In this document: piece after piece, positions 32,610-42,771 of the stretch
Layout: every line of letters begins with the position of its first letter
Numbering within the stretch: the first letter of the stretch is position 1
Origin: Staphylococcus roterodami
GTDB taxonomy: Bacteria; Bacillota; Bacilli; Staphylococcales; Staphylococcaceae
Assembly (NCBI GenBank): GCA_022493055.1
Contig: CP092781.1
Coordinates: 2,232,001-2,296,000 of the forward strand
DNA: 64,000 nt
Direction: 5' to 3'
Position numbers and translations under genes: made by a program
The notes under the pieces: generated by a model
What the model was told of the DNA's origin: nothing
Seen by the model: the letters and a program-made list of their open reading frames with translations, nothing else
The model's database searches: none

Positions 32610-33578
32610 TTATTTCATTCTACGTAATAATATTAAGAAGTATGGTGCACCTATAATCGCAATGATGACACCTACGGGTATATCAAGTGGTGGATGAATT
32701 CCACGTGCCAAACCATCACCAAATGTTAATAATATTGATCCTATTAACCCTGACATGATGATGACATGTAATGTTTTATTACCTATTAGTTGCCTTGCTA
32801 TGTGTGGTGCAACTAAACCTAAAAAGCTAATACCGCCTACTACAGATATTGCAGATCCCGCTAATACGACTGCTAAAATTAATAACAGCATTTTAATTGT
32901 CTTAACTTTTAAACCAAGCGCCGTAGCAACAGCATCCCCTAAGTTTAATACATCTAATTGATAACTTAATAAAATGATAATTGGAATTGTAATTAAAAAC
33001 CAAGGTAATATCGTATAAATATTAGACATATCATGTCCATATAAACTACCTGTTAGCCAAACTAGCGCTTTATTCGCTTCTAACGGATTTCTAATTAATA
33101 AAAATTGAACAATCGCCGTACATATAGCACCAATAGCCAAACCAATTAAAGCCAGCTTCGAACCTTTAACATCATACTTAGAAATTAAAAATGATAAAAA
33201 TAAACTTACAGCAAATGCACCTAAAAATGAGCCAATAGGTAACACGAATAATGGAGCTGTTGGAAAAATCATAATAATGATAACAGCTGCCAAACTTGCA
33301 CCTTTAGAAATCCCAATGACATCTGGAGAGGCTAACGGGTTTCTAATTACAGATTGGATAATCGCACCTGATATTGCAAGACTACTACCTATAATGATTC
33401 CAAGTAATGTTCGTGGAATACGATACTCATTTAAAATAAAATCATCTTGCGTAAATATTCCTTTTATTGCATCAATCGGATGAATCATTACTGATCCTAC
33501 GCATAAACTGATGAAAATACTAATAATTAAAAGGATTACAATTAAACTATAACGACGTATCATTTTTGCAGTCATCAT
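32610..33578 (-). CDS. htsC: Staphyloferrin A/haem uptake permease HtsC
   Basis: A 322-residue FecCD-type permease with about nine to ten membrane helices. It carries the family signatures RNPLASPDVIGISKGA, GLVAPHIARQLIG and PVGVIIAIIGAPYF. With HtsB it forms the membrane channel for ferric staphyloferrin A. Its start overlaps the htsB stop by four bases (ATGA), so translation is coupled. No ATPase gene follows; in S. aureus FhuC, encoded elsewhere, powers this importer. Expression follows the Fur-controlled promoter before htsA. Confidence 0.93.
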   Translation of the reverse strand: MMTAKMIRRYSLIVILLIISIFISLCVGSVMIHPIDAIKGIFTQDDFILNEYRIPRTLLGIIIGSSLAISGAIIQSVIRNPLASPDVIGISKGASLAAVIIIMIFPTAPLFVLPIGSFLGAFAVSLFLSFLISKYDVKGSKLALIGLAIGAICTAIVQFLLIRNPLEANKALVWLTGSLYGHDMSNIYTILPWFLITIPIIILLSYQLDVLNLGDAVATALGLKVKTIKMLLLILAVVLAGSAISVVGGISFLGLVAPHIARQLIGNKTLHVIIMSGLIGSILLTFGDGLARGIHPPLDIPVGVIIAIIGAPYFLILLRRMK

Positions 33579-34606
33579 ATTCTTTTCACCCCTTTAATCG
33601 TTATAAATAAGAAGTAAAGTGCACCTACAAATGATGTAACAATACCTACTGGTGATTCATATGGATACGTAATTAAACGACTTAAAACGTCAGATAGAAG
33701 TAATAAATCCGCACCAATAATAAATGTTAATGGAATCATCACTAAATAATTCTTACTTACGTATCGTTTTACAATATGTGGCACGATTAAACCAACAAAT
33801 CCTATTGGTCCAGCTACTGATACAGACATACCCGTAAGTATGATTACTAATAGTCCTATTATAATTCGAACTTTATTGATATTTTGCCCTAATCCTTTAG
33901 CAATATCATCGCCAAGTTCCATAATAGTTAATTGTCTTCCAATAAAGATAGTTACAATTAAAGCTCCAATAATCCATGGTAACATTGTTAAAATTTCATC
34001 CCATTTCATACTTGATAGTGAACCGACAAGCCAGAACATAACCTGTTCATTTGAGTTTTCATTCAAAATAATGATTCCCTCAGTCATACTGCTAAAAAAC
34101 AAATGGATTGCCATACCAGCTAAAGCTAATTTAATTGGCGTCATTCCTTTTGTTGCACCTGAAAGCGTGTAAACAGTTAAACCACCTACAAAAGCACCAA
34201 TTACCCCTAAATATAGTGCATAATATTCTAATGAAGGGATAATAATAGTTACTAAAACAATGACGAATGATGCACCTGAACTAACACCAAATATTTTTGG
34301 AGATGCAAGTGGATTACGTGTCATCGCTTGCATTAGTAATCCTGATACTGCTAAAGCACCACCAATAAATAGCCCTGCTATCATACGTGGCATGCGTACA
34401 TTATGTAATAAAAATGACGCTTTTGTATCGGTATGACCAGAAAGATAGTGTACGATATCGCTAAAGTTAATTTTTGATGAACCAATCGCCATATTTAAAT
34501 AAACACAAATAAAAAGAAAGCACACACTCACAATATACGTGAGTGTTGTGCGCCTTTTTCTTTTATAATCTATAGCGGATTGGCTACTAATTTGTTTAAT
34601 AGCCAT
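33575..34606 (-). CDS. htsB: Staphyloferrin A/haem uptake permease HtsB
   Basis: A 343-residue FecCD permease, partner of HtsC. It contains the parallel motifs RNPLASPKIFGVSSGAS and GLIVPHIVKRYVS, which place the cytosolic coupling loop for the ATPase. An extended basic N-terminus (KQISSQSAIDYKRKRR) precedes helix 1. The start follows AAGGTGG, 11 bases after the htsA stop. It is the second gene of the htsABC operon. Confidence 0.93.
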   Translation of the reverse strand: MAIKQISSQSAIDYKRKRRTTLTYIVSVCFLFICVYLNMAIGSSKINFSDIVHYLSGHTDTKASFLLHNVRMPRMIAGLFIGGALAVSGLLMQAMTRNPLASPKIFGVSSGASFVIVLVTIIIPSLEYYALYLGVIGAFVGGLTVYTLSGATKGMTPIKLALAGMAIHLFFSSMTEGIIILNENSNEQVMFWLVGSLSSMKWDEILTMLPWIIGALIVTIFIGRQLTIMELGDDIAKGLGQNINKVRIIIGLLVIILTGMSVSVAGPIGFVGLIVPHIVKRYVSKNYLVMIPLTFIIGADLLLLSDVLSRLITYPYESPVGIVTSFVGALYFLFITIKGVKRI

Positions 34607-34617
34607 TTACTTCCACC

Positions 34618-35628
<1,011 letters not shown>

Positions 35629-35637
35629 TCATTTATT

Positions 35638-35666
35638 ATTTTATTGATAACAATTATCATTGTCAA
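35638..35666 (-). promoter_or_regulatory. htsA promoter with Fur box in the spacer
   Basis: On the minus strand a consensus TTGACA (35661-35666), 17 bases and TAAAAT (35638-35643). The spacer is almost entirely TGATAACAATTATCA (35645-35659), a 7-1-7 Fur-type inverted repeat with one mismatch. Iron-bound Fur would exclude RNA polymerase. Confidence 0.85.
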
Positions 35667-35768
35667 GTAGCCTTCTATATTTTTATTTATCTAAAGTGTT
35701 ATGTCAAATCTATTTATATACCGATAAAACTTTCTCATTGTAAGTTTTACAGTTACACAGTCATAAAT

Positions 35769-35818
35769 ATTTTGATACATTACGCAGACCATCATTTTGA
35801 TACATTACGTAGATCAAT
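35769..35818. repeat. Two-copy 25-base direct repeat upstream of htsA
   Basis: Two adjacent copies beginning ATTTTGATACATTACG, with period exactly 25 and about 21 of 25 positions identical. They lie about 105-155 bases upstream of the htsA -35 box. Function unknown. Confidence 0.7.
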
Positions 35819-35994
35819 CATATCTTCTACAAACAATCTATGAATTCTTTTTTACTCAATCATTTTTGAATAAACGAAATACTTAACGCACCTTTCATTC
35901 AGGTAATCATTCATTAATTTTGCACATGAGCCAATTTTCATCTCTAAAAATATAACTAATACATGTCCACAATAGATATTCTCACTACATACAC

Positions 35995-36153
35995 GAGGCT
36001 GGGACAAAAGCATTTAGGATTTGATCAGAACAGAACGATGAGCAAAATTGTTTTCCAAATTTTGTCGAATCGTGAGAGTTTCTGCAGAATACCCTGCTTT
36101 TGGGACGCCGTTAATCGGTTTCCCAGAGCACAAAAGCTTTATGTCTCAACCTC
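35995..36153. repeat. Dispersed intergenic repeat element with terminal inverted repeats
   Basis: A 159-base unit bounded by GAGGCTGGGACA and TGTCTCAACCTC, which are inverted copies matching at 10 of 12 positions. The core GGCTGGGACA recurs at 42479-42488 in this window. It resembles small non-coding repeats scattered through staphylococcal intergenic DNA. No coding capacity is apparent. Confidence 0.55.
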
Positions 36154-36161
36154 TCACATAC

Positions 36162-36234
36162 ACAAAAAAGCCCAAGTTGAAAATGTAGATATTGGCACGA
36201 CTCATTGTACCTATCATCTTTACAACTTAGACTT
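36162..36234 (-). terminator. Intrinsic terminator of sfaABC
   Basis: A long stem, 36168-36183 with 36219-36234, pairs at 15 of 16 positions with wobbles. On the minus strand it is followed by TTTTTTG. It lies just past the sfaC stop. Confidence 0.8.
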
Positions 36235-36245
36235 ATTTTAAAGTG

Positions 36246-37316
36246 TTAATATTGATTTACCATTGCTGGTGATTGGACATCGAAGTTTTGAAGTAGCGTG
36301 TCAATCTTTGAATCTTCAACATAAATTTTATGTAAATTTTTCATATACATCGAATGTGATAACGCCTCATAATTTAAAGAAAAGTTTATATGATCGCCTA
36401 CTTGATAATGTCCTTGCCCATTCAAATCAAGCATTAAATGGTCACTCGAAGCACCTAATATATTAATATATTGATCCAATGGATTAATATTATCGACTTT
36501 GGTATCTAAATATCCAATATCCACAATTGCTTGTAAAAAAGATTCATGCGTTGTGGCATTAATTCGTGGCTTAATTTCTAGAATTTCCGCTTCAATTGTA
36601 ATGGCATCTTGATATAACATCGCAATCGTTTGATTTGTCGTTGTATCAACACCTCTAAACAGTGTTTCGCCAATTCTCAATTCATTTATCTTACCTAAAT
36701 CATTATATAAAAGTTGTGGCAACATACTCGAATTGCCACCTGAAATAATTTTCAAACGGTATCCTATTTCTCTTTCAACAGCTGTAACAAATCTATTAAT
36801 CATAAAGATATCGTCATCTGTTGGTGCATCTGATTTAAAACACATAAAGTTAAATGCTAAGCCGACGAAATGAATATTTTTTAAATGAATGATTTTTTTT
36901 ATATATTCTAAAACGTCGTAAGTAAGCACACCTTCTCTACTATCTTTCCAATCAACCATTAGTAAAATTTTATGTTTTTTACCTAAAGATTCCGCTACTT
37001 CGTTTATTTTATATATTGTGGATAATTCCGTCTGAATACTCATATCCACTTTTTCAATCATCATTGGTATATCTCGTTGTGCAGGCGTACGTATTAATGT
37101 ATACGACAAATCTTCATCATCAATTTGAACGATATTATCTAATCTTGATTCTGCAACATGCGTAATACCTAAATCTTTTAAACTATTTAAAATCATACGA
37201 TCTCCAGCTATACATTTAATCACTGGCGTAAACTGCATATTATTATTTTGAAAAATTGTCTGGAGTACTTTGGCGTTGTATTTAATTTTTGATATATTTA
37301 TGCTCACATGTGCCAT
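36246..37316 (-). CDS. sfaC: PLP-dependent amino-acid racemase SfaC (staphyloferrin A)
   Basis: A 356-residue alanine-racemase-fold enzyme. The PLP lysine lies in TPVIKCIAGDR, and the C-terminal beta domain is present. In the staphyloferrin A cluster SfaC is proposed to supply D-ornithine, the backbone onto which two citrates are coupled. The start follows GAGGTG, six bases after the sfaB stop. It is the third gene of the Fur-regulated sfaABC operon and ends in the terminator at 36162-36234. Confidence 0.9.
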   Translation of the reverse strand: MAHVSINISKIKYNAKVLQTIFQNNNMQFTPVIKCIAGDRMILNSLKDLGITHVAESRLDNIVQIDDEDLSYTLIRTPAQRDIPMMIEKVDMSIQTELSTIYKINEVAESLGKKHKILLMVDWKDSREGVLTYDVLEYIKKIIHLKNIHFVGLAFNFMCFKSDAPTDDDIFMINRFVTAVEREIGYRLKIISGGNSSMLPQLLYNDLGKINELRIGETLFRGVDTTTNQTIAMLYQDAITIEAEILEIKPRINATTHESFLQAIVDIGYLDTKVDNINPLDQYINILGASSDHLMLDLNGQGHYQVGDHINFSLNYEALSHSMYMKNLHKIYVEDSKIDTLLQNFDVQSPAMVNQY

Positions 37317-37322
37317 ACAGTA

Positions 37323-39086
37323 CTACACCTCTTTTTTTATCGGATTATCTAATTCTATATTTAAATACTGCTTAACTTTATTTTCCATTCTCATATTTAG
37401 CAAAGCTTTAACTGTTATTTTAGGTCCAAATAATATTTCTCTTAATACTTTAGCATGTGGTCTTGTAGGATTAATCGCTTGATCAACTTTCTCTTGCACT
37501 ATTTTAAACAATGCAGCTTCATCAACACATTCATATTGATTAAAATGATGAATTAATTCTGCCATTTGATTTTGAATAACTGCATGTTGAAATTTCGCAA
37601 TAACCGCTTCAATAGACTCTGCAATTAAACTATGATTAGTAATATCGATATCTGGCACCTGATGTTGTAATGTAGTTATATCTATTCTCGAGCCGCCTAA
37701 ATCTCTAACTAAAAATCGAATATCGAAATGTGGTCCTAAATTTACGACTGTATTTTGCATATGTGCTTCTAGTGCAATTCCATATTCTTGAATAAAGGCA
37801 ATTAATGGCGTAATTAATGCTTCCGCGTATCGATCAATAAACGTTGTAATGCTATCTTTATTAATACCTTGGTTCAACCACTCTAAATAACTATCTACAA
37901 TTACCTTTTGATCGATTGGATTTCTATTCACTAGGCATGCACTAACAATCGTCGCACCATGTCCGTCAATTTCAGGCTTTTGTCTAATAATACATGCAAG
38001 TTGACGGGCAATATCTTTGTCAACATTTGCGTATTCGCCGAATGGTTCCATTGCTACTTTTAATTGTGGATACTGATTTAACAAACCTTGTAAGGCATAA
38101 CTCAATTTAGGTCCATCTACAGTAGTTACGGTTGAAACCGTTCTTACAGCACTTGTCGCCTGAACGTTTACCGGTAATTTAACATGGTATGGTTTATCGA
38201 TGAGTGACATAGTTCTGAATGACAAGGTTGCCTTTGAAGCAACAGTAAACGGTGTTGGAATTAGTATTTTATTAGCAATCCACTGTTCAAAATACTGACC
38301 TATTGTGTGGTCATATTGCCATGGATGTACAAATATTGCATGATAATCTTCAATTTTTAAACCTAAACTTTTTAAAAATACACGAATTTGATTATGATAT
38401 TCTGGAATGACTTCATCAACGATAAATTGATCATCACCGTTCATTGATGTACAAACTATGTGAGATTTTTCAATCATCATGACTTTTAATGGAATTTCTT
38501 TTTCAAATTCAGGTGCGTATGCTCGTACTTCTTCCATCGTTAATGGTAATTTCGTTTTCGTCAAAGGATGTGTCGGGTGCCCCTCTGGAACCAAACTTTC
38601 AGAATAGGTTAAATCATCTGTCATGCCGCTATCTTTAATATGTTGTAACCATGCAAAGAAATTTATATTTTCTGGTAATCTTGAAAATTTGAAACTTTGG
38701 CTAATCAATGTCTGCCTATGAGACATTTGTTTATATGTTTCAACTAAACTATCTCGACTGTGAATTAACTCATTTCGTAATTGCGCTGTAATAGGGATTT
38801 CAAAATCATTATTTAATACATCTAACAATCCTTCTAACGTAATAATTAAAGATTTTTCACCTTTATTTAAATATGTGATATCCCCTTTAAATTCATAGCG
38901 TTCTAAAGCACTTTTTCTTTCAACTTCAATAGTTAATACATGCATATGATATTGTATTTCAATCATTGATTCTTTATCTTTATACGTAACAAATGTTTGT
39001 TCGGGATAAACACGTTCTTTAATGATTGCATTAATTACGCGATATTGAATATTTCTATCGGCTTCTGTCCATTCAAGATATACCAT
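37323..39086 (-). CDS. sfaB: Staphyloferrin A synthetase SfaB (NIS type)
   Basis: A 587-residue NRPS-independent siderophore synthetase of the IucA/IucC family. The conserved ATP/citrate-binding stretch EGHPTHPLTKTK is present (about residues 195-206), and the C-terminal region shows the family block EAHMQNTVVN followed by RDLGGSRI. SfaB joins the second citrate to the citryl-D-ornithine made by SfaD. The start overlaps the end of sfaA by 14 bases and follows GGAGGAAAG, so expression is coupled. It acts in the cytosol. Confidence 0.93.
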   Translation of the reverse strand: MVYLEWTEADRNIQYRVINAIIKERVYPEQTFVTYKDKESMIEIQYHMHVLTIEVERKSALERYEFKGDITYLNKGEKSLIITLEGLLDVLNNDFEIPITAQLRNELIHSRDSLVETYKQMSHRQTLISQSFKFSRLPENINFFAWLQHIKDSGMTDDLTYSESLVPEGHPTHPLTKTKLPLTMEEVRAYAPEFEKEIPLKVMMIEKSHIVCTSMNGDDQFIVDEVIPEYHNQIRVFLKSLGLKIEDYHAIFVHPWQYDHTIGQYFEQWIANKILIPTPFTVASKATLSFRTMSLIDKPYHVKLPVNVQATSAVRTVSTVTTVDGPKLSYALQGLLNQYPQLKVAMEPFGEYANVDKDIARQLACIIRQKPEIDGHGATIVSACLVNRNPIDQKVIVDSYLEWLNQGINKDSITTFIDRYAEALITPLIAFIQEYGIALEAHMQNTVVNLGPHFDIRFLVRDLGGSRIDITTLQHQVPDIDITNHSLIAESIEAVIAKFQHAVIQNQMAELIHHFNQYECVDEAALFKIVQEKVDQAINPTRPHAKVLREILFGPKITVKALLNMRMENKVKQYLNIELDNPIKKEV

Positions 39087-40266
39087 GCTTACTTTCCTCC
39101 AACTTTATCTTCAACTTTCTATTTATTATATAAAATATCAGTGTAATGCATATAGTACTTATTCCCATTAATGTAAAAGTTCTAACAATGCCAAATATGT
39201 CTGTACAAATACTCATTAAAAGACTTCCCAATGGAATCATACCTCTATCCATCATAATAATACTTAGTACTTTACCACGTTCATAGTCCTTGACATTATT
39301 TTGAAAATAAACACGATTTGTCGTACGTGCCCATTGACTAAATAGCCCTATCAGTGTAATACATACGAACATAATGACGATATTATGAAATACAACGCCT
39401 AACAAAGCGAATCCAAATAAGAGTGAACTCAAATAATACATGTTCACCATTTCAATATATTTCAACATTTTTGGTAAAACAAGCGTCGCTACAATACCAC
39501 CAATTGCACACATTGTCATCGCAATACCAAATATTTCGGATTTCCCTGGAAATATTTTATTGGTTAAAACTGGCAATAGTGTTGTATATGAAAAACCAGT
39601 CGCCATAATTAATAGCGATGTAATAAATATTTGACGACCTTCCATATGTATTTTGAAATAGTCTAATATGACTTTTAATGACGTACAACGTGACGCTTCC
39701 TCCGGCATTTTTGTCACTTTAAAATGTAATGGCAAACATAATACAACCGCAATCAAATAACAAATTGATTGTGCTAAAAATGTCGTGGGTGCATGGTAAA
39801 CTGCTAATATCACACCTGCAATAGCAGGCCCTATAGAGCGACAAATATTTATAATGAACGAATGAAATGATACTGCTTGTGTTGTAGATATTTTTTCAGA
39901 TAAATCTGGTAAAATAGCTTGCCTTAGCGGTGTCTCCACAGCACTTAAAATGCCTCTTAATGTCGCATATATGATGATGACAGTAATCGGAACTGCAGTA
40001 AAACTGTAAGTAAGTGCACATAAAATCGCAGTTACCGTAAATGAGGATGTTATCGTAATTCTTAATAACCGACCTTTATCATATTTATCAGCAATCGCCC
40101 CTGCCCAGACACTTAATACCAAAATTGGTACAAGTCTGCAAAAATTGACAATCCCTAGATAAACTGCGTTATGATAAGTGGTAAGCACAAACCAATTTAA
40201 CCCTATTTGTCCAATCCAATTACCTAAAAATAGTAGAAAAGAACTGGTAAAAAAATATTTTGTCAT
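39073..40266 (-). CDS. sfaA: Staphyloferrin A exporter SfaA (MFS)
   Basis: A 397-residue major facilitator with 12 predicted helices and the typical loop motif GAIADKYDKGRLLR after helix 2. It exports staphyloferrin A. The start at 40266 (MTKYFF) follows GGTGGAAG; the longer frame to 40356 would run through the Fur box and promoter and is rejected. It is first gene of sfaABC, divergent from sfaD across one shared Fur site. Confidence 0.92.
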   Translation of the reverse strand: MTKYFFTSSFLLFLGNWIGQIGLNWFVLTTYHNAVYLGIVNFCRLVPILVLSVWAGAIADKYDKGRLLRITITSSFTVTAILCALTYSFTAVPITVIIIYATLRGILSAVETPLRQAILPDLSEKISTTQAVSFHSFIINICRSIGPAIAGVILAVYHAPTTFLAQSICYLIAVVLCLPLHFKVTKMPEEASRCTSLKVILDYFKIHMEGRQIFITSLLIMATGFSYTTLLPVLTNKIFPGKSEIFGIAMTMCAIGGIVATLVLPKMLKYIEMVNMYYLSSLLFGFALLGVVFHNIVIMFVCITLIGLFSQWARTTNRVYFQNNVKDYERGKVLSIIMMDRGMIPLGSLLMSICTDIFGIVRTFTLMGISTICITLIFYIINRKLKIKLEESKHGIS

Positions 40267-40287
40267 AAAACTTCCACCCGTATTTTG

Positions 40288-40332
40288 TTGATAATAAGAA
40301 TCATTATCATTAATATGGATTATACAAATCAA
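40288..40332. promoter_or_regulatory. Divergent sfaA/sfaD promoters sharing one Fur box
   Basis: GATAATAAGAATCATTATC (40290-40308) differs from the canonical 19-base Fur box at two positions. To the right, TTGATA (40288-40293), 17 bases and TAATAT (40311-40316) form the sfaD promoter. To the left, TTGATT (40327-40332), 18 bases and GATAAT (40303-40308) form the sfaA promoter. One Fur dimer site can therefore silence both units. Confidence 0.85.
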
Positions 40333-40367
40333 TCTTGCTTTTGTAAAATATTTCATAGAGGTGAATT

Positions 40368-42341
40368 ATGAATTTGAAATTAACTTTTAAAGAACAAATT
40401 TTAAAATTAAATAAAGAAGAACAAGAAACATATCTATTCTTACAACAACACGATCATGATTGGGCGAGTATTTTCAAAGAGATGATTTTACAAGGTCGAG
40501 ACAAAATCACTCAGCGTTTAGTCACTTCTATGCATCGAGAAAATCTAGTTGAAGCTAAATCTCGTAGTGAAATTTTATCTAGTGATGTCTTAAATACATT
40601 AGATATAAGCACACCTAACGTGCTAGAAATTCAATTTCCACAATCTGATCGAACTTTATATGCACCTATTACAGGTGAACATGCCTTTGATCGAATTGAT
40701 GTTAAAGGTCCTTTTTACATTAAACATAATCGCAATCATACGATTGCACGTGTACAACATCCAAATGAAATTCTTGATTATATTTTAGTTGAAGCGCCTC
40801 ATTTAAAAAATGAAGCCAGCGAACAATTTCAACAAGATTTAATAAATAGTGCCAATAATATGACATTTGCGCTAAGCTATCAAGCATTAACAATGCAACA
40901 CGATAATGCACCATTATTTAATATCATCGAAAGTGATAATGATCGTTATTTACGTTCAGAACAAGCTGTTATCGAAGGGCATCCGTTACATCCCGGTGCA
41001 AAGTTACGTAAAGGTTTAAATGCTTTACAAACATACCAATATTCATCAGAATTCGGACAACCAATTGAATTAAAAGTATTACTGCTTCACGATAAATTAA
41101 GTAGAACGATGTCACTTAATGAAGATTATGATTCAACAGTACGACGTCTCTTCCCTAATTTAATTGACCAATTAGAAAATGAATTCTCGAAGAATATCAA
41201 TTTAAGCGAATATCACATCATGATTGTTCATCCTTGGCAATTAGATGATGTATTACTTTCTGATTATCAAGAAGAAGTAACACAAAATGCAATTATTATA
41301 TCAAAGCACACTTTGACTTATTATGCAGGTTTATCATTTAGAACTTTAGTACCGAAATGTCCTGAAATGTTGCCACATATAAAATTGTCGACGAATGTCC
41401 ATATAACAGGTGAAATTCGTACATTATCCGAACAAACGACACATAATGGTCCTTTAATGACACGCATTTTAAATGATATTCTACACCGCGATGCAATATT
41501 CGAACGCTATGCATCGAATATTATAGATGAAGTTGCTGGGATTCATTTTTATAATGAGCAAGATAAAGCAGACTATCAAACTGAACGAAGTGAACAATTA
41601 GGAACTTTATTTAGGGAAAATATATATCAAATGATTCCGCAAACAGTTACACCAATGATACCTTCAAGTTTAGTTGCAACCTATCCATTTAACGATGAAG
41701 TACCTGTTGTAACACTGATAAAACGATATCAGTCAACAGCAGGACTATCTTCATTTGAAACATCAGCAAGATGGTGGATTGAAACTTACAGTAAGGCACT
41801 ACTTGGCCTTGTCATTCCGTTAGTGACAAAATATGGTATTGCTTTAGAGGCACATCTACAAAATGCAATTGCAACATTCCAAGAAGATGGTCTTTTAGAA
41901 ACAATGTATATAAGAGACTTTGAAGGTTTGAGAATTGATAAAGCGCAATTGAATGAAATGGGGTATGATACATCTCATTTCCATGAAAAGTCTAGAATTC
42001 TTACTGATTCTAAAACTTCTGTCTTTAATAAAGCATTTTATTCAACTGTACAAAATCATTTAGGTGAATTAATACTGACAATATCTAAATTGTCGGCTGA
42101 CTCAAATTTAGAAAAACAATTATGGATTATTGTTCGTGATGTATTAGATAATATCTTTTATCAAATTGAGCATTCTACACATCAATCCAATAAAGTAAGC
42201 GAAGACCGCATAAAAGAAATTAAAGCTACGATGTTTGCATCAATGATTGATTATAAATGTGTGACAACGATGCGCCTTGAAGATGAGGCCCATCATTATA
42301 CTTATATAAAAGTTAATAATCCTTTATATCGCGAAGAATAG
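40368..42341 (+). CDS. sfaD: Staphyloferrin A synthetase SfaD (NIS type)
   Basis: A 657-residue IucA/IucC-type synthetase that condenses the first citrate with D-ornithine. The family motif EGHPLHPGAKLRKG lies near residue 205, and EAHLQNAIATF with RDFEGLRID near the C-terminus. The start follows GAGGTG. It is transcribed away from sfaABC from its own Fur-repressed promoter. Together SfaD, SfaB, SfaC, SfaA and HtsABC give synthesis, export and recapture of one siderophore. No clear terminator follows before the repeat region. Confidence 0.94.
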   Translation: MNLKLTFKEQILKLNKEEQETYLFLQQHDHDWASIFKEMILQGRDKITQRLVTSMHRENLVEAKSRSEILSSDVLNTLDISTPNVLEIQFPQSDRTLYAPITGEHAFDRIDVKGPFYIKHNRNHTIARVQHPNEILDYILVEAPHLKNEASEQFQQDLINSANNMTFALSYQALTMQHDNAPLFNIIESDNDRYLRSEQAVIEGHPLHPGAKLRKGLNALQTYQYSSEFGQPIELKVLLLHDKLSRTMSLNEDYDSTVRRLFPNLIDQLENEFSKNINLSEYHIMIVHPWQLDDVLLSDYQEEVTQNAIIISKHTLTYYAGLSFRTLVPKCPEMLPHIKLSTNVHITGEIRTLSEQTTHNGPLMTRILNDILHRDAIFERYASNIIDEVAGIHFYNEQDKADYQTERSEQLGTLFRENIYQMIPQTVTPMIPSSLVATYPFNDEVPVVTLIKRYQSTAGLSSFETSARWWIETYSKALLGLVIPLVTKYGIALEAHLQNAIATFQEDGLLETMYIRDFEGLRIDKAQLNEMGYDTSHFHEKSRILTDSKTSVFNKAFYSTVQNHLGELILTISKLSADSNLEKQLWIIVRDVLDNIFYQIEHSTHQSNKVSEDRIKEIKATMFASMIDYKCVTTMRLEDEAHHYTYIKVNNPLYREE

Positions 42342-42478
42342 AAAGACCTCTATAGATATGCGATGAGTATTTCAACTTTGACATAAATTTACTTCAGCCA
42401 ATTAAAGCATAACATTTACACTATTCATGCGATCTTACCGTTTAAATAAATATATAAATATAAAGTAACGCAAAAAAC

Positions 42479-42548
42479 AGGCTGGGACATAAATCCCTAA
42501 AAAACAGCAGTAAGATAATTTTCAATTAGAAAATATCTTACTGCTGTT
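42479..42548. repeat. GGCTGGGACA repeat with long perfect hairpin
   Basis: GGCTGGGACATAAATCCC starts the unit. AACAGCAGTAAGATA (42503-42517) and TATCTTACTGCTGTT (42534-42548) then form a 15-bp stem, extended inward by TTTTC/GAAAA. The same GGCTGGGACA core opens the element at 35995. The hairpin could act as a terminator for sfaD, but the T tract after it is weak. Confidence 0.6.
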
Positions 42549-42609
42549 CTATATTTATACAATACTTCGTATTGAATGGCTTCGCTTTCCTAGGGTGCCG
42601 TCTCAGCCA

Positions 42610-42662
42610 CCCCAACCGGCACATTGTTGTAAGCTGACTATATGTCAGCTTCTGTGTTGGGG
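42610..42662. repeat. Nested palindromic repeat inside the IS left flank
   Basis: Outer arms CCCCAAC (42610-42616) and GTTGGGG (42656-42662) enclose inner arms AAGCTGAC (42631-42638) and GTCAGCTT (42644-42651). The unit is G/C-rich compared with its surroundings and looks inserted into the flanking sequence GTCTCAGCC...TGTCTTCGAC. Confidence 0.5.
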
Positions 42663-42771
42663 CCCCTGTCTTCGACTGGCACTGCTCCCTCAGGAGTCTC
42701 GCCATTAATACTACGTATTAACATGTAAATTTACTTTTAAATACTTTAAAGAAATAAGACACTTTGACTAA

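Larger units (their letters stand above)
42342..42771. other. Repeat-rich gene-free region before the transposase remnant
   Basis: A 430-base stretch. About 130 featureless AT-rich bases are followed by the GGCTGGGACATAAA repeat and a perfect hairpin (42479-42548). From about 42550 to 42771 lies a G/C-richer segment that probably belonged to the left end of the IS element, with a second hairpin inserted in it (42610-42662). Confidence 0.6.

Noticed and set aside
35995..36153. Riboswitch or T-box in front of sfaC or htsA
   Set aside because: The segment is downstream of sfaC and far upstream of htsA, has inverted ends of a repeat element, and shows no riboswitch core.
35963..36241. A 92-codon plus-strand frame between htsA and sfaC
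   Set aside because: It spans an intergenic repeat and the sfaABC terminator, with no ribosome binding site and no recognisable protein features.
40267..40356. N-terminal extension of sfaA
   Set aside because: The extension covers the Fur box and both divergent promoters; the internal ATG at 40266 has a proper ribosome binding site.
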